From the NCBI GenBank assembly GCA_944381625.1, contig CALWLW010000002.1, positions 248,001-312,000 on the forward strand: a stretch of DNA of 64,000 nt, in the 5' to 3' direction. Shown piece after piece: positions 42,202-51,240 of this stretch (position 1 is its first letter; every line of letters begins with the position of its first letter). The position numbers and the translations under genes are program-made. The stretch is from an uncultured Lachnoclostridium sp. (GTDB lineage: Bacteria; Bacillota; Clostridia; Lachnospirales; Lachnospiraceae). Below the pieces are notes generated by a model. The model did not search any database. It was not told where the DNA came from and saw only the letters and a program-made list of their open reading frames with translations.

Positions 42202-42750
42202 TTGGTTGAGAATATGGGAAGCGCCGTGGGAATCATAGAATTGTCCAGCATAGCCAGGGGAGTAAGAGTCTGCGACGCGATGCTCAAAGCAGCATATGTG
42301 GAAATATTCCATTCGGGAGCCATATGTCCCGGAAAATATCTGATTGTTGTATCGGGAGAGACCTCTGAGGTGGAATCCTCCATGGAAGCGGGAAGGGACA
42401 GCGCGGAAAAGTACCTTAAAAAATGGCAGCTGATCCCCAACCTGCATCAGGACGTGATCGCGGCGATCCGTGGAAAGGGGACCGTAGAGGAACAGGACGC
42501 GGTGGGCGTTCTGGAATTTACGTCCGTGACAGAAGCAATCCATGCGGCGGATACGGCTGTGAAAACGGCGGCTGTGCGGCTGATCAGGGTTCAGATGGGA
42601 AGAATGATCGGGGGAAAAGGCACGGTGGTGCTGGCCGGAGATCTGGAGGCTGTGGAAGCCGCCGTGGACGCTGTGAAAAAGCAGGGCGGAAAGATCGTGG
42701 AGACCACGGTGATCGCGCATCCAGAGCCCAGACTGCTTAAATATTTGTGA
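42202..42750 (+). CDS. microcompartment shell protein, tandem-domain trimer type
   Basis: Two BMC domains: first with AVGIIELSSIARGVRVCDAMLKAA, second with AVGVLEFTSVTEAIHAADTAVKTA (both split by their key residues), about 182 residues. PduT-like trimers carry a central pore, sometimes with an iron-sulfur cluster. The second half ends VETTVIAHPEPRLLKYL. Start uncertain: TTG 42202 behind AGGTG, GTG 42193 or ATG 42214. It is the last gene of the locus. Confidence 0.82.
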   Translation: MVENMGSAVGIIELSSIARGVRVCDAMLKAAYVEIFHSGAICPGKYLIVVSGETSEVESSMEAGRDSAEKYLKKWQLIPNLHQDVIAAIRGKGTVEEQDAVGVLEFTSVTEAIHAADTAVKTAAVRLIRVQMGRMIGGKGTVVLAGDLEAVEAAVDAVKKQGGKIVETTVIAHPEPRLLKYL

Positions 42751-42824
42751 GAAACAACACCCCAAAGCCCTGACCGGCAGGGGGGCAAGGGATAAACATT
42801 TTTCCTGCATTTTTATCTCTTTTC

Positions 42825-42853
42825 TTGACATTCTCTTTTCCGCATGCTATCCT
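42825..42853 (+). promoter_or_regulatory. promoter of the queT leader
   Basis: TTGACA (42825-42830), 17 bp, TATCCT (42848-42853). The transcript would start near 42860, just before the structured leader. Confidence 0.7.
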
Positions 42854-42865
42854 ATACCACGTTGC

Positions 42866-42967
42866 AAAGCCCACAAAAACCAAGGTCTATAGGGCTTTCC
42901 GGCGGTCACCGCCGTAAAATGTGCCGAGTGTTCGAGACCTTCCACTCGTAAAACAAAACTAAAGGAG
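42866..42967 (+). promoter_or_regulatory. structured leader of the queT-type gene, probable preQ1 riboswitch
   Basis: Three hairpins are visible: AAAGCCC (42866-42872) with GGGCTTT (42892-42898); CGGCGG with CCGCCG (42900-42914); CGAGTG (42925-42930) with CACTCG (42943-42948). In addition the loop of the first holds AAGGTCT (42882-42888), exactly complementary to AGACCTT (42935-42941) in the loop of the third, making a loop-loop pseudoknot. A ribosome binding site AAAGGAG follows at 42961. Genes of this family often carry preQ1 riboswitches; the class cannot be fixed by eye. Confidence 0.6.
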
Positions 42968-42977
42968 ACAATTGCAT

Positions 42978-43478
42978 ATGAACACAAGAAACAAGACGTT
43001 ATTTCTCGCCCAGGCGGCGCTGATTGCGGCGGCCTACACGGTACTGTGCATGGTATTTGCCCCCATCAGCTACGGGGAGATCCAGGTGCGTATCGCGGAA
43101 GCGCTGGTGATCCTGCCGTTCTTCACGCCGGCCGCAGTGCCGGGACTGTTTGTGGGATGCCTGCTATCCAATATCCTGGGAGGTTCCATTCTGCTGGATG
43201 TGATTGGAGGAAGTATCGCCACCCTGATCGGTGCGGTGGGTTCCTGGTACCTGAGGAGGAACAAAGTGCTGATCTTACTGCCGCCGATTCTGGCGAATGT
43301 ACTGATCGTACCGCTTGTCCTGCGGTATGGATACGGCACGAATCTTCCCATCCCGTTTTTGATGTTGACAGTGGGGATCGGCGAGGTCGTTGCTGTTGGT
43401 GTGCTGGGAAGTGTGCTTCTGAAAGCCCTGGAGAAATCAGGAGCGGCGATCTTTCGTACAGGCCGGAGAGTTTGTTAG
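42978..43478 (+). CDS. queT: QueT-type queuosine precursor transporter
   Basis: A 166-residue membrane protein with five or six hydrophobic segments; FLAQAALIAAAYTVLCMVFAP, SYGEIQVRIAEAL and GCLLSNILGG (in part) match the QueT family, the substrate-binding S component of ECF transporters. It imports a precursor such as preQ1 for queuosine in tRNA. ATG 42978 preferred over TTG 42972, which is only four bases from AAAGGAG. Confidence 0.88.
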   Translation: MNTRNKTLFLAQAALIAAAYTVLCMVFAPISYGEIQVRIAEALVILPFFTPAAVPGLFVGCLLSNILGGSILLDVIGGSIATLIGAVGSWYLRRNKVLILLPPILANVLIVPLVLRYGYGTNLPIPFLMLTVGIGEVVAVGVLGSVLLKALEKSGAAIFRTGRRVC

Positions 43479-43503
43479 CCGGCGTAACTTGTGAAAATAT
43501 CAT

Positions 43504-43551
43504 GGGCCGTCCGCACTGTGTCATATTTGACATAGTGCAGGCGGCCCGTTT
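43504..43551 (+). terminator. terminator after queT
   Basis: GGGCCG (43504-43509) pairs with CGGCCC (43542-43547), and the inner GCACT...TCA pairs with TGA...AGTGC, giving about 20 bp with few mismatches and a TATT loop. Confidence 0.7.
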
Positions 43552-43606
43552 CCATGTGGAACGGCTGTGCCGGTATGGGACGTTTCGCTTATGCTTCTGT
43601 TGGTTT

Positions 43607-43963
43607 TCAGCGCTTCATTTTGGAATCAAACAGGAAGCTGGCGAGATAAGAAAAAACGAGCGCTGCACAGATGCCCGCAGAACCCGCCGTAAAGCCGCCC
43701 TTGAAGATACCCAGGAAGCCTTCCGTATCCACTGCTTCTTTGACGCCTTCCCAAAGGATGTTGCCAAAACCCAGAAGGGGGACGCTGGCTCCTGCCCTGG
43801 CAAATTCCACAAAAGGAGCATATATTTTCAGTGCGCTGAGGACAACGCCGCCGCACACCAGGAGAACCATGATCCGTCCGGGCATAAGCTTTGTTTTTTC
43901 CATGAGAATCTGTACCAGCGCACAGATAAGGCCGCCGACCCAGAAGGCGTTGATATAATCCAT
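43607..43963 (-). CDS. spoVAE: stage V sporulation protein AE (SpoVAE family)
   Basis: A 118-residue membrane protein with four hydrophobic segments. MDYINAFWVGGLICALVQIL, KLMPGRIMVLLV and APFVEFARAGASVPLLGFGN (in part) are typical of SpoVAE. It helps move dipicolinic acid into the forespore. Start 43963 is behind GGAGGGATCTT. It stands alone here; the other spoVA genes must lie elsewhere. Confidence 0.9.
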   Translation of the reverse strand: MDYINAFWVGGLICALVQILMEKTKLMPGRIMVLLVCGGVVLSALKIYAPFVEFARAGASVPLLGFGNILWEGVKEAVDTEGFLGIFKGGFTAGSAGICAALVFSYLASFLFDSKMKR

Positions 43964-44091
43964 AAGATCCCTCCTTTTCCTACAGAATTCCCCATTCAAA
44001 AAAAAATATGCAAAAAATAAAAAAAAGTGCTTGCAATTTTAAAAAATCTGTGGTATCTTATAGGAGTGCTCGGCGAGAGTAAACAAAATAT

Positions 44092-44163
44092 GGTCGATTG
44101 GTCAAGCGGTTAAGACGCCGCCCTCTCACGGCGGAAACAGGGGTTCGATTCCCCTATCGACTG
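44092..44163 (+). tRNA. tRNA-Glu (CTC)
   Basis: Acceptor stem GGTCGAT/ATCGACT, anticodon stem CCGCC/GGCGG with loop CTCTCAC giving anticodon CTC, and T-arm with GGTTCGATTCC. 72 bases; CCA is not encoded. Confidence 0.93.
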
Positions 44164-44170
44164 CTAAAAA

Positions 44171-44205
44171 AACCAGAAAACTTAGAGTAGTTTTCTGGTT
44201 TTTTT
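44171..44205 (+). terminator. terminator after tRNA-Glu
   Basis: AACCAGAAAACT (44171-44182), loop, AGTTTTCTGGTT (44189-44200), then TTTTT. Confidence 0.85.
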
Positions 44206-44242
44206 GTGCTATGGGAAAGTCTTATGAACTTTCCCATAGCAC
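44206..44242. repeat. perfect 15-bp inverted repeat after tRNA-Glu
   Basis: GTGCTATGGGAAAGT (44206-44220) and ACTTTCCCATAGCAC (44228-44242) around a seven-base loop, directly after the tRNA terminator. A-rich sequence follows; a second GAGTCC/GGACTC hairpin with T-run lies near 44318-44340. The rest of 44243-44430 shows nothing that I can support. Confidence 0.6.
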
Positions 44243-44430
44243 AAAAATCTCCCCGGCGGGATCGCTCTGCGGTAGAAAAGAAAGATGTTGCAAATGCAAC
44301 TCTCCGCAGGCGGAGAGTCCTGTAAACCGGGACTCTTTTTAATTCATGCGCTCTTGTTTTCTGCGTATTGATTTGCTATAATAAAGCAGAATATGTAAAC
44401 CTGTATTTTGAATACAAAAGAGGCCGTTGT

Positions 44431-44865
44431 ATGATTGAGATTATTGTCGTTGTCCTGATAGTATATGTCCTGATTTACGTGAAAAACGCCAATCAAAAAA
44501 AGCGTATGGAGACCCTGCATCGCTTGACAGACCGGAAACCGGCAGGAAGGACAGCGACGGAGAGCAAAGCGGCAAAAAGAGGGACGCCGAAAGCGTCGGC
44601 AGCTCCCAACAAGCCCAGAGTACAGCATAAGACACAGAAGCAGGAAGCGACGGCGCCTCAGCCGGCGGCTGTCAAAAAGCTCTGTACGTATGAGGCAGCC
44701 TATTCCAAGGGGAAGCCGTCCCATATAGGACAGAGGGCTGATTGTGAGACTGGAGTACCGTCAGGAATGAGACGGGCAGTATGCGGGTACTGCGGGGCGG
44801 AGAATTTTGTGCCGGCAGGGAGCCATGAGTGCTATCATTGCTTTTTCTGTTGGGAAAAATTATAA
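44431..44865 (+). CDS. membrane-anchored zinc-ribbon protein of unknown function
   Basis: About 144 residues. An N-terminal membrane helix (IIVVVLIVYVLIYV), a basic low-complexity linker, and a C-terminal zinc ribbon with CGYCGAENFVPAG and CYHCFFCW. I place the start at ATG 44431 by the membrane helix; upstream codons lack a ribosome binding site. No family recognised. Confidence 0.7.
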   Translation: MIEIIVVVLIVYVLIYVKNANQKKRMETLHRLTDRKPAGRTATESKAAKRGTPKASAAPNKPRVQHKTQKQEATAPQPAAVKKLCTYEAAYSKGKPSHIGQRADCETGVPSGMRRAVCGYCGAENFVPAGSHECYHCFFCWEKL

Positions 44866-44880
44866 GATGAGGGAATGACA

Positions 44881-45738
44881 TTGAGCAGAACAGCGATTGT
44901 GACAGACAGCAACAGCGGTATCAGTCAGGAAAAAGCGAAGGAGATGGGGATCTTTGTGCTTCCCATGCCTTTTTTAATCAATGGGAAAGAATATCTGGAT
45001 GGAGTAGATCTTTTCCCGGCTGAATTTTATGAATATTTAAAACAGGACGCGGACGTATCCACGTCTCAGCCGTCGCCGGAGTCGGTGACGGAGCTTTGGG
45101 ATAAGGTGCTGAAGGAATACGATGAGATCGTCCATATTCCCATGTCCAGCGGCCTGAGTGGAAGCTGCCAGACGGCGAGAATGCTCGCCGGAGATTACGA
45201 AGGCAAAGTGGAAGTGGTGAATAATCAGAGAGTGTCCGTAACCATGGTGCATTCGATTCTGGATGCCCAGAAGCTGGTCGCCGATGGGAAAACGGCGGCG
45301 CAGATCCGGGAGATCCTGGAAAAAGAAGCGCTTCAGTCCAGCATCTATATTACGGTGACGACCTTAAAATATTTGAGAAAGGGCGGAAGGATCACGCCGG
45401 CCGTTGCGGCGCTGGGAACGGTGCTCCGTCTGAAGCCGGTACTGCAGATACAGGGCGAGCGGCTGGACAGCTTTGCGAAGGTGAGAACGATGAGCGCCGC
45501 GAAGCAGGTGATGCTGGACGCGATGCATAAAGATTTTGAGAACCGGTTCGCCGGGTGCCGGATGCGCCTGGCCATTGCCCACACCAATAATCTGGATGCG
45601 GCCATGGAATTTAAAAATGAGGTGGAAGCGGAGTTCCCGGGCGTTGGCGTGACGCTTGTGGACGAACTTTCACTCAGCGTGGCATGCCATATTGGCGACG
45701 GGTCTCTGGCCATTGCGTGTTCAAAAGTTGTAGATTAG
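44881..45738 (+). CDS. DegV family fatty-acid-binding protein
   Basis: Binds fatty acids, in some species as part of the fatty acid kinase system (FakB). VTDSNSGISQEKAKEMGI at the start, STSQPSPE and the lipid-site PMSSGLSGSCQTA are typical; GTVLRLKPVLQIQ follows. About 285 residues. TTG 44881 has GAGGGA at good distance; ATG 44875 overlaps it. Confidence 0.9.
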   Translation: MSRTAIVTDSNSGISQEKAKEMGIFVLPMPFLINGKEYLDGVDLFPAEFYEYLKQDADVSTSQPSPESVTELWDKVLKEYDEIVHIPMSSGLSGSCQTARMLAGDYEGKVEVVNNQRVSVTMVHSILDAQKLVADGKTAAQIREILEKEALQSSIYITVTTLKYLRKGGRITPAVAALGTVLRLKPVLQIQGERLDSFAKVRTMSAAKQVMLDAMHKDFENRFAGCRMRLAIAHTNNLDAAMEFKNEVEAEFPGVGVTLVDELSLSVACHIGDGSLAIACSKVVD

Positions 45739-45751
45739 GGGATGGAATCCA

Positions 45752-48337
45752 TTGGATAAATATGAATACCGCCTGAAAGCGGAACAGATAGAAAAGCTGG
45801 CAAAGAAGAAAGATTATAAAACTGCAGCCAAGATCGCCGATACGATCGACTGGCGCAGGGTGAAGAATCTGAGCATGCTCTATATTGTTGCTGAGATCTA
45901 CGAGATGCAGGAACGCTATGAGGATTGCATGGAGATTCTCAATATTGCGTACGACCGGGCTCCGGTGGGGCGTATGCTGCTTTACAAGATGACGGAGACG
46001 GCAACCAGGATGCATAATTTTGAGGAAGCCATCTCACTGTACCGGGAATTTGTAAAGCTTGCCCCCCATGACCAGAGCAGATATGTTCTCAAGTATCAGA
46101 TCTACAAAGAGCGCGGGTCGAAGATTGACGATCAGATCAAGATTCTCCGGGAGTACAAAGCGCACGAATACCAGGAGCAGTGGGCATATGAGTTGGCCGA
46201 GTGCTATGCGAAAGCCGGCATGGCGGAGGAATGTGTCAGAGAGTGCGATGAACTGATCCTCTGGTTCAGCGAGGGAGAGTATGTGGCAAAAGCCATGGAG
46301 CTGAAGATGCAGTATGAGCCGCTGACTGCGGCGCAGCAGGCCAAGTATGACCGGATGCTGGGCAAATCCGGAGCGGCAGATATTCGGGAGGATGATTTTG
46401 AGGAACAGGGAGTTCCTACCTATAATACTGATAAATTCAGTACCGTGAATCTGCAGGCAGAGTTGGCGGCGAATCTGGGAGAACTTTTACAGGAGGACGA
46501 GGGGATCCAGATCCCTGACCTGGGATTTCCGGAACTTTCCATAGAAACTGTTGGTGAAGTGAATCGGAAAGCATCGTCGGCTGTGAAAACGGCGCCGGCA
46601 GAGGAAGCAGAGCCGTCGGCAAAGGAAGAGCCGGTGGAAGCGATCACACTGGAGGCGCTGGAGATTCCCGGGCTTTCCGCAGGAACTGCCGGCGAAGTAA
46701 AGGAGGAATCCATCACACTGGAGGCATTGGAGATTCCTGAATTTTCCGCAGGAACTGCCGATGAAGAGAATGAGGAAGAGGCGCCGGCGGCAGAAGCAGC
46801 ACCTGTCAAAAAGGAAGAGCCAGCTGTGGTGGAAGAGCCGGTGGGGGCGATTACGCTGGAGGAGTTGGAGATCCCTGGTCTGGAGGTCACGGAAAAACCG
46901 GAGCCGGAGATATCCCTGGAACCGCTGTCCATCCCGGAACCAGAGACTGCTCAGGAGCCGCTGCCGGAATTAGAGCCGGAGATTGCCCTGGAATCGCTGT
47001 CCATCCCGGAGCCGGAGATTTCTCAGGAGCCGCTGCCGGAATTGGAGCTGGAGTATTCTGAACCAGAAGCGGAGCCGGGCGTAGACGAGCCAGCGGAAGA
47101 CGCGGCGGAAAGTGGACAGAAGACCATAGAGGACGTACTGGCCGAGTGGGAGAACAAGAAAGCCGAGGCCGAAGCAAAGATAGAAGCGGAGGCAGGCCAG
47201 GTGCAGGCGCGCCGCCAGAAGGTGAAGCAGGAGACTGCGGAGCTTATGAAGCTGATCACCGGGGGAACCGGTGAACTGCCGCAGGATGTGAAGGAACTCC
47301 TGGCTGAGATCGATGAAGAGAGCAGGAAGAAGGAGGCGCCGGAGGAAGAGGAGCTTCCCCTGCCTGAGATTGAACCCACGCTGGAAGAAGAGGGAATCTC
47401 TCTGGAAGAACTGAAGATTCCTGACGAGACGACTCCGCGCATGCCTGAGCCGGACGAAGAGGAAATGGTCAGACCGAAAAAGCCGAAGGTCTCCGGGGAT
47501 ACGGCAGCCATGAATATGATTCAGGAGTTGGAGCGGTCCCTGGCCACAGAGGTATCAGAAATGGCGGTGAACGCCGGTCATCTGACCAGGGAGCAGGCCC
47601 GCCTGTTCGCTTATTTCACTTCTGTGAAAGGGATGAGCGGCCAGTTGGCAGAGCTGTTCAAAGGAAACGTGCGGCCTAACAGAAGGAATTCTTCCGGAGG
47701 CAACCTGGTGATCACCGGGAAGCGGGGCAACGGCAAGACCACGCTGGCCATTGATATTGTAAAAGCACTGCAGAAGCAGAACCGGATAGAAGGCAAGAAG
47801 CTGGCAAAGATCAGCGGAAAGAATCTGAACACCAAAGATATCCAGGAGGTTCTGGGCAAGGTAAAAGGCGGCGCGCTGATTATTGAGAATGCCGGCGCCC
47901 TCTCGGATTCCGCGCTGGTGGCCTTAAGCCTCGCCATGGAAGGCGATACGGGCGGACTGCTGATTATTCTGGAGGATTCCGCGGAAGCGATCCGCAAGAT
48001 CTTCTACAGGAATAAAAACCTGGCCTCAAAATTTGACCATACCATTGATATCCCGGTATTTACGAATGACGAACTGATCGCGTTTGCAAAATCTTATGCG
48101 CTGGAGCTGAATTGCACTTTTGACGAGTTTGGCGTGCTCGCGCTGTATGACAAGATTGGCTGCCGTCAGACGCTGGATCATATGGTGTCGGTGGCGGAAG
48201 TCAAGGATATTGTGGACGGGGCGATTAACCATGCGGAAAAGAGGAATGTGCGCCATATTTTTGAAAAAATAACGAAAAAGAATGTGGACGAGTTCGGCAA
48301 CCGTATCCTGAGAGAAGAGGATTTTGAAACGCCATGA
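45752..48337 (+). CDS. large protein: TPR-like N-terminus, acidic repeat region, AAA ATPase C-terminus
   Basis: 861 residues from a TTG start behind GGGGATGG. Residues 1-210 form TPR-like helices (AAKIADTIDW, YEDCMEILNIAYDRAP, FEEAISLYREFVKLAP). Residues 230-560 are acidic and Pro/Glu-rich with at least five variants of LE(A/E)LEIP and LSIPEPE motifs. Residues 610-855 are an AAA-type ATPase with Walker A TGKRGNGKTTLA and Walker B GGALIIENAG, close to SpoVK/CbbX-like enzymes. The architecture suggests an adaptor with linear motifs and an ATPase. Coupled by ATGA overlap to the ABC-F gene. Function unknown. Confidence 0.72.
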   Translation: MDKYEYRLKAEQIEKLAKKKDYKTAAKIADTIDWRRVKNLSMLYIVAEIYEMQERYEDCMEILNIAYDRAPVGRMLLYKMTETATRMHNFEEAISLYREFVKLAPHDQSRYVLKYQIYKERGSKIDDQIKILREYKAHEYQEQWAYELAECYAKAGMAEECVRECDELILWFSEGEYVAKAMELKMQYEPLTAAQQAKYDRMLGKSGAADIREDDFEEQGVPTYNTDKFSTVNLQAELAANLGELLQEDEGIQIPDLGFPELSIETVGEVNRKASSAVKTAPAEEAEPSAKEEPVEAITLEALEIPGLSAGTAGEVKEESITLEALEIPEFSAGTADEENEEEAPAAEAAPVKKEEPAVVEEPVGAITLEELEIPGLEVTEKPEPEISLEPLSIPEPETAQEPLPELEPEIALESLSIPEPEISQEPLPELELEYSEPEAEPGVDEPAEDAAESGQKTIEDVLAEWENKKAEAEAKIEAEAGQVQARRQKVKQETAELMKLITGGTGELPQDVKELLAEIDEESRKKEAPEEEELPLPEIEPTLEEEGISLEELKIPDETTPRMPEPDEEEMVRPKKPKVSGDTAAMNMIQELERSLATEVSEMAVNAGHLTREQARLFAYFTSVKGMSGQLAELFKGNVRPNRRNSSGGNLVITGKRGNGKTTLAIDIVKALQKQNRIEGKKLAKISGKNLNTKDIQEVLGKVKGGALIIENAGALSDSALVALSLAMEGDTGGLLIILEDSAEAIRKIFYRNKNLASKFDHTIDIPVFTNDELIAFAKSYALELNCTFDEFGVLALYDKIGCRQTLDHMVSVAEVKDIVDGAINHAEKRNVRHIFEKITKKNVDEFGNRILREEDFETP

Positions 48338-50130
48338 ACTTATTGACAGCAAAAGGAATCAGTAAAACATATACGGACAGAAAACTGCTGGTGCAGGAGG
48401 ATTTTAGTCTGGAAGACACAGATAAGGTGGGCATTGTCGGTATCAATGGTACCGGCAAGTCCACCCTTTTGCGCATCCTGGCAGGGGCCGAGGAGCCGGA
48501 TGAGGGAGAAGTGGTGAGAGGCAGCAAAGTTCTTGTCAGGCTTCTGCCTCAGAATCCTGAGTTTCCTGCGGGGATGACCGTCCGGGAGTACATGCGGGAA
48601 TACGCGGGAGAAAAAGACGGATGGAGTACGGAAGGGGACATCGGTTCCGTGCTGATCCGTCTGGGATTCGGAGAAGGAAAAGAACTGCTGGAACATCTGT
48701 CAGGCGGACAGAGAAAAGCCGTGGCCCTGGCGGCGGCGCTGCTTTCCCCCTGCGATATCCTGTTCCTGGACGAGCCCACCAACCACCTGAATGTGGACAT
48801 GGTGCTCTGGCTGGAGGGAATGCTGCGCCAGCGGAAAGGCGCCCTGGTCATGGTAACCCACGACCGGTATTTCCTGGATCGGGTGTGCAGCCGTATTGTG
48901 GAGATCGATAAAGGAAGGTTATATCATTACCAGACGAATTTCTCCGGATTTCTGGAGGCCAAAGCGGAGCGGGAGGAACAGGAGCTGGCTACTTACCGCA
49001 AGAACAAAAATATCCTCCGCATAGAGCTGGAATGGATGCGCAGAGGGGCCAGGGCCCGTTCTACGAAGCAGAAAGCGCATATACAGCGGTATGAAGAACT
49101 GAAAGAGAATACAAAAGCTCCGGTTCAGGATGGAAAAGTACAGATCAGTACGGCGTCGTCCCGTCTGGGGAAAAAGACGCTGGAGCTTAGAGGAATCACC
49201 AAACGCTTTGGGGAAAAGATCCTGGTGGAAGATTTCAGTTATGCGTTCCGCAGACAGGATCGGATCGGATTTGTGGGAGCCAACGGATGTGGAAAGACCA
49301 CATTGATGAAAATCATCATGGGCCTGGAAACTCCCGATGAAGGGGAAGTGATCCTGGGTCCCACTGTGAAAATCGGATATTTCTCCCAGGAAAACGAATA
49401 CCTCGATCCGCAGGAAAAGGTGATCGACTATATCAGGGACACGGCGGAATATGTGAAAACGGAGGACGGTATGGTTTCCGCGTCCGGGATGCTGGAGCGT
49501 TTTCTGTTCGACGGGGCGTTGCAGCATGCCCGGATCGAGAAACTGTCCGGCGGGGAGAAACGGCGCCTGTATCTTCTGAAGGTGCTGATGGAAGCGCCGA
49601 ATATCCTGATTCTGGACGAGCCTACCAATGATCTGGATATTCAGACATTGGCCATATTGGAGGATTATCTGGAGCAGTTTCCCGGCATCCTGATCGTAGT
49701 GTCCCACGACCGGTATTTCCTGGACAAGACGGCGGACCGCCTGTTTGCCTTTGAGGGAGGCGGGAAGCTGCGTCAGTATGAAGGCGGCTATTCTGATTAT
49801 CTGGAAATTCACAAAATGGAAGAAAAACCGGAAGCGGCCGCTGGGAAGAAGGAAAAGCCGGCCGGAGGAAAGAACGAAAAAATAAGAGTCCGGAAATTAA
49901 AATTCACGTGGCAGGAACAAAGGGACTATGAGACCATCGAGATGGACATCGCCGGAATTGAGGAGAAGATCCTGGAACTGGACCGTCTGATCGAAGCGTC
50001 CGCCACAGACTTTGTGAAGCTGAACAGCCTGATGGAAGAAAAGGCAGATCAGGAGGCGCTCCTGGAAGAAAAGATGGAGCGGTATGTCTATCTCTGCGAT
50101 CTGGCGGACCGGATCGCAGAGCAGTCATAA
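48334..50130 (+). CDS. ABC-F family ATPase (Uup-like)
   Basis: Two ABC domains without membrane parts: Walker A GINGTGKST and GANGCGKTT, signatures HLSGGQ and KLSGGE, and Walker B LFLDEPTNHLN and LILDEPTNDLD. The linker between them and the C-terminal coiled coil (about 525-598) fit Uup-like members that act on ribosomes or branched DNA. 598 residues. Not an antibiotic-resistance ABC-F by any visible feature. Confidence 0.9.
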   Translation: MNLLTAKGISKTYTDRKLLVQEDFSLEDTDKVGIVGINGTGKSTLLRILAGAEEPDEGEVVRGSKVLVRLLPQNPEFPAGMTVREYMREYAGEKDGWSTEGDIGSVLIRLGFGEGKELLEHLSGGQRKAVALAAALLSPCDILFLDEPTNHLNVDMVLWLEGMLRQRKGALVMVTHDRYFLDRVCSRIVEIDKGRLYHYQTNFSGFLEAKAEREEQELATYRKNKNILRIELEWMRRGARARSTKQKAHIQRYEELKENTKAPVQDGKVQISTASSRLGKKTLELRGITKRFGEKILVEDFSYAFRRQDRIGFVGANGCGKTTLMKIIMGLETPDEGEVILGPTVKIGYFSQENEYLDPQEKVIDYIRDTAEYVKTEDGMVSASGMLERFLFDGALQHARIEKLSGGEKRRLYLLKVLMEAPNILILDEPTNDLDIQTLAILEDYLEQFPGILIVVSHDRYFLDKTADRLFAFEGGGKLRQYEGGYSDYLEIHKMEEKPEAAAGKKEKPAGGKNEKIRVRKLKFTWQEQRDYETIEMDIAGIEEKILELDRLIEASATDFVKLNSLMEEKADQEALLEEKMERYVYLCDLADRIAEQS

Positions 50131-50133
50131 CAG

Positions 50134-51219
50134 TCAGGCAAAAAGGGTGCGGATGACTTCCGGAACCGTGGAGATCCGGGTCAGGTACTGTACATTGTCT
50201 CCGCAGAAGATCAGGCCGTTTTCCACGTCTCCCTGTACGGAACGGATCAACGCCTGGGTGATGCAGTAAGGAGCTTCCCTGGGATTGCATTTCTCCAGGC
50301 AGCGGTAACATTTGGTGATAGTTTCCCGGCCCTGCTTCATCTTCTCCAGAAAGGCGTTGCGGATGGCTCTGGCGGGCATGCCCACGGGGCTCTTGATGAT
50401 CTCCACATCCTCCGCGCGCGCATCCACATAAGCCTGCTTGAACGCGTCGGCCGCGTCGCATTCCTCCGTGGTAACAAAGGGCGTTGCCACCTGTACGCCG
50501 TCCGCGCCCAATGAGAACGCGTGGCGGACCTGGGAGGCGTCCATGATGCCGCCGGCCAGGACGACAGGGATGGATACCTGGTATTTTTTTCCATATTCCT
50601 GCACACAGGCTATGATTTTACGGATCTCCTGATCGTAGGCTTCATCGAACCCCTCTTCGCCCAGGCGGTCCAGCTCTTCATTGGAAAATCCCAGATGCCC
50701 GCCGGCATGGGGCCCTTCGATCACCACGAAATCGGCCGTGCGGCGGTAACGGCGATCCCACATCTTCAGGATAACGCGGGCGGCTTTTTCAGATGAAACG
50801 ATGGGGGCGATCCTGGTATCGGTTCCTTCCACGTATTCCGGCATATCCACCGGAAGCCCGGCGCCGGAGATGATCACGTCCGCGCCTGCCAGGGCAGCCG
50901 TCCTTACGTAGTCGGCATAATCCCTGGTCGCCACCATGATATTATAACCGATCAGCCCGCTGCAGACGCCGTCCGCGCCTGCGGCGATTTTTTTTGCCTT
51001 TTCCAGCTCAGTGACCATGGCGCGAAGATTGGCTTTTTTGGAATCCTCTGAGAAATCCGGTTCGCGAAAGCCGATCTGTGCTGTGGAGATGATTCCGATG
51101 CCTCCCTCCCGGGCGACGGCCCCGGCCAGTCCCGACAGACTGACGCCCACGCCCATTCCCCCCTGGATGAGAGGAAGCGCCGCCTGTTTATTGCCTATTT
51201 GCAAAGGTTTTATATTCAT
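50134..51219 (-). CDS. flavin-dependent FabK / nitronate monooxygenase family enzyme
   Basis: TIM-barrel flavoprotein of about 361 residues. LPLIQGGMGVGVS at the start, GGHLGF in the middle and VVLAGGIMDA (about 235) bind FMN. The C-terminus carries a Cys group (CYRCLEKCNPREAPYC) not found in classical FabK, so a nitronate monooxygenase-like or other oxidoreductase is possible. The operator-like palindrome before it resembles the FabT site of fatty acid genes, which favours a link to lipid synthesis. Start 51219 follows AAAGAGG. Confidence 0.75.
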   Translation of the reverse strand: MNIKPLQIGNKQAALPLIQGGMGVGVSLSGLAGAVAREGGIGIISTAQIGFREPDFSEDSKKANLRAMVTELEKAKKIAAGADGVCSGLIGYNIMVATRDYADYVRTAALAGADVIISGAGLPVDMPEYVEGTDTRIAPIVSSEKAARVILKMWDRRYRRTADFVVIEGPHAGGHLGFSNEELDRLGEEGFDEAYDQEIRKIIACVQEYGKKYQVSIPVVLAGGIMDASQVRHAFSLGADGVQVATPFVTTEECDAADAFKQAYVDARAEDVEIIKSPVGMPARAIRNAFLEKMKQGRETITKCYRCLEKCNPREAPYCITQALIRSVQGDVENGLIFCGDNVQYLTRISTVPEVIRTLFA

Positions 51220-51240
51220 ATATGCCTCTTTCCGGGCAAA

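Noticed and set aside
42423-42740. Gly/Arg/Asp-rich open frame over the tandem BMC gene
   Set aside because: Composition typical of an alternate-frame shadow.
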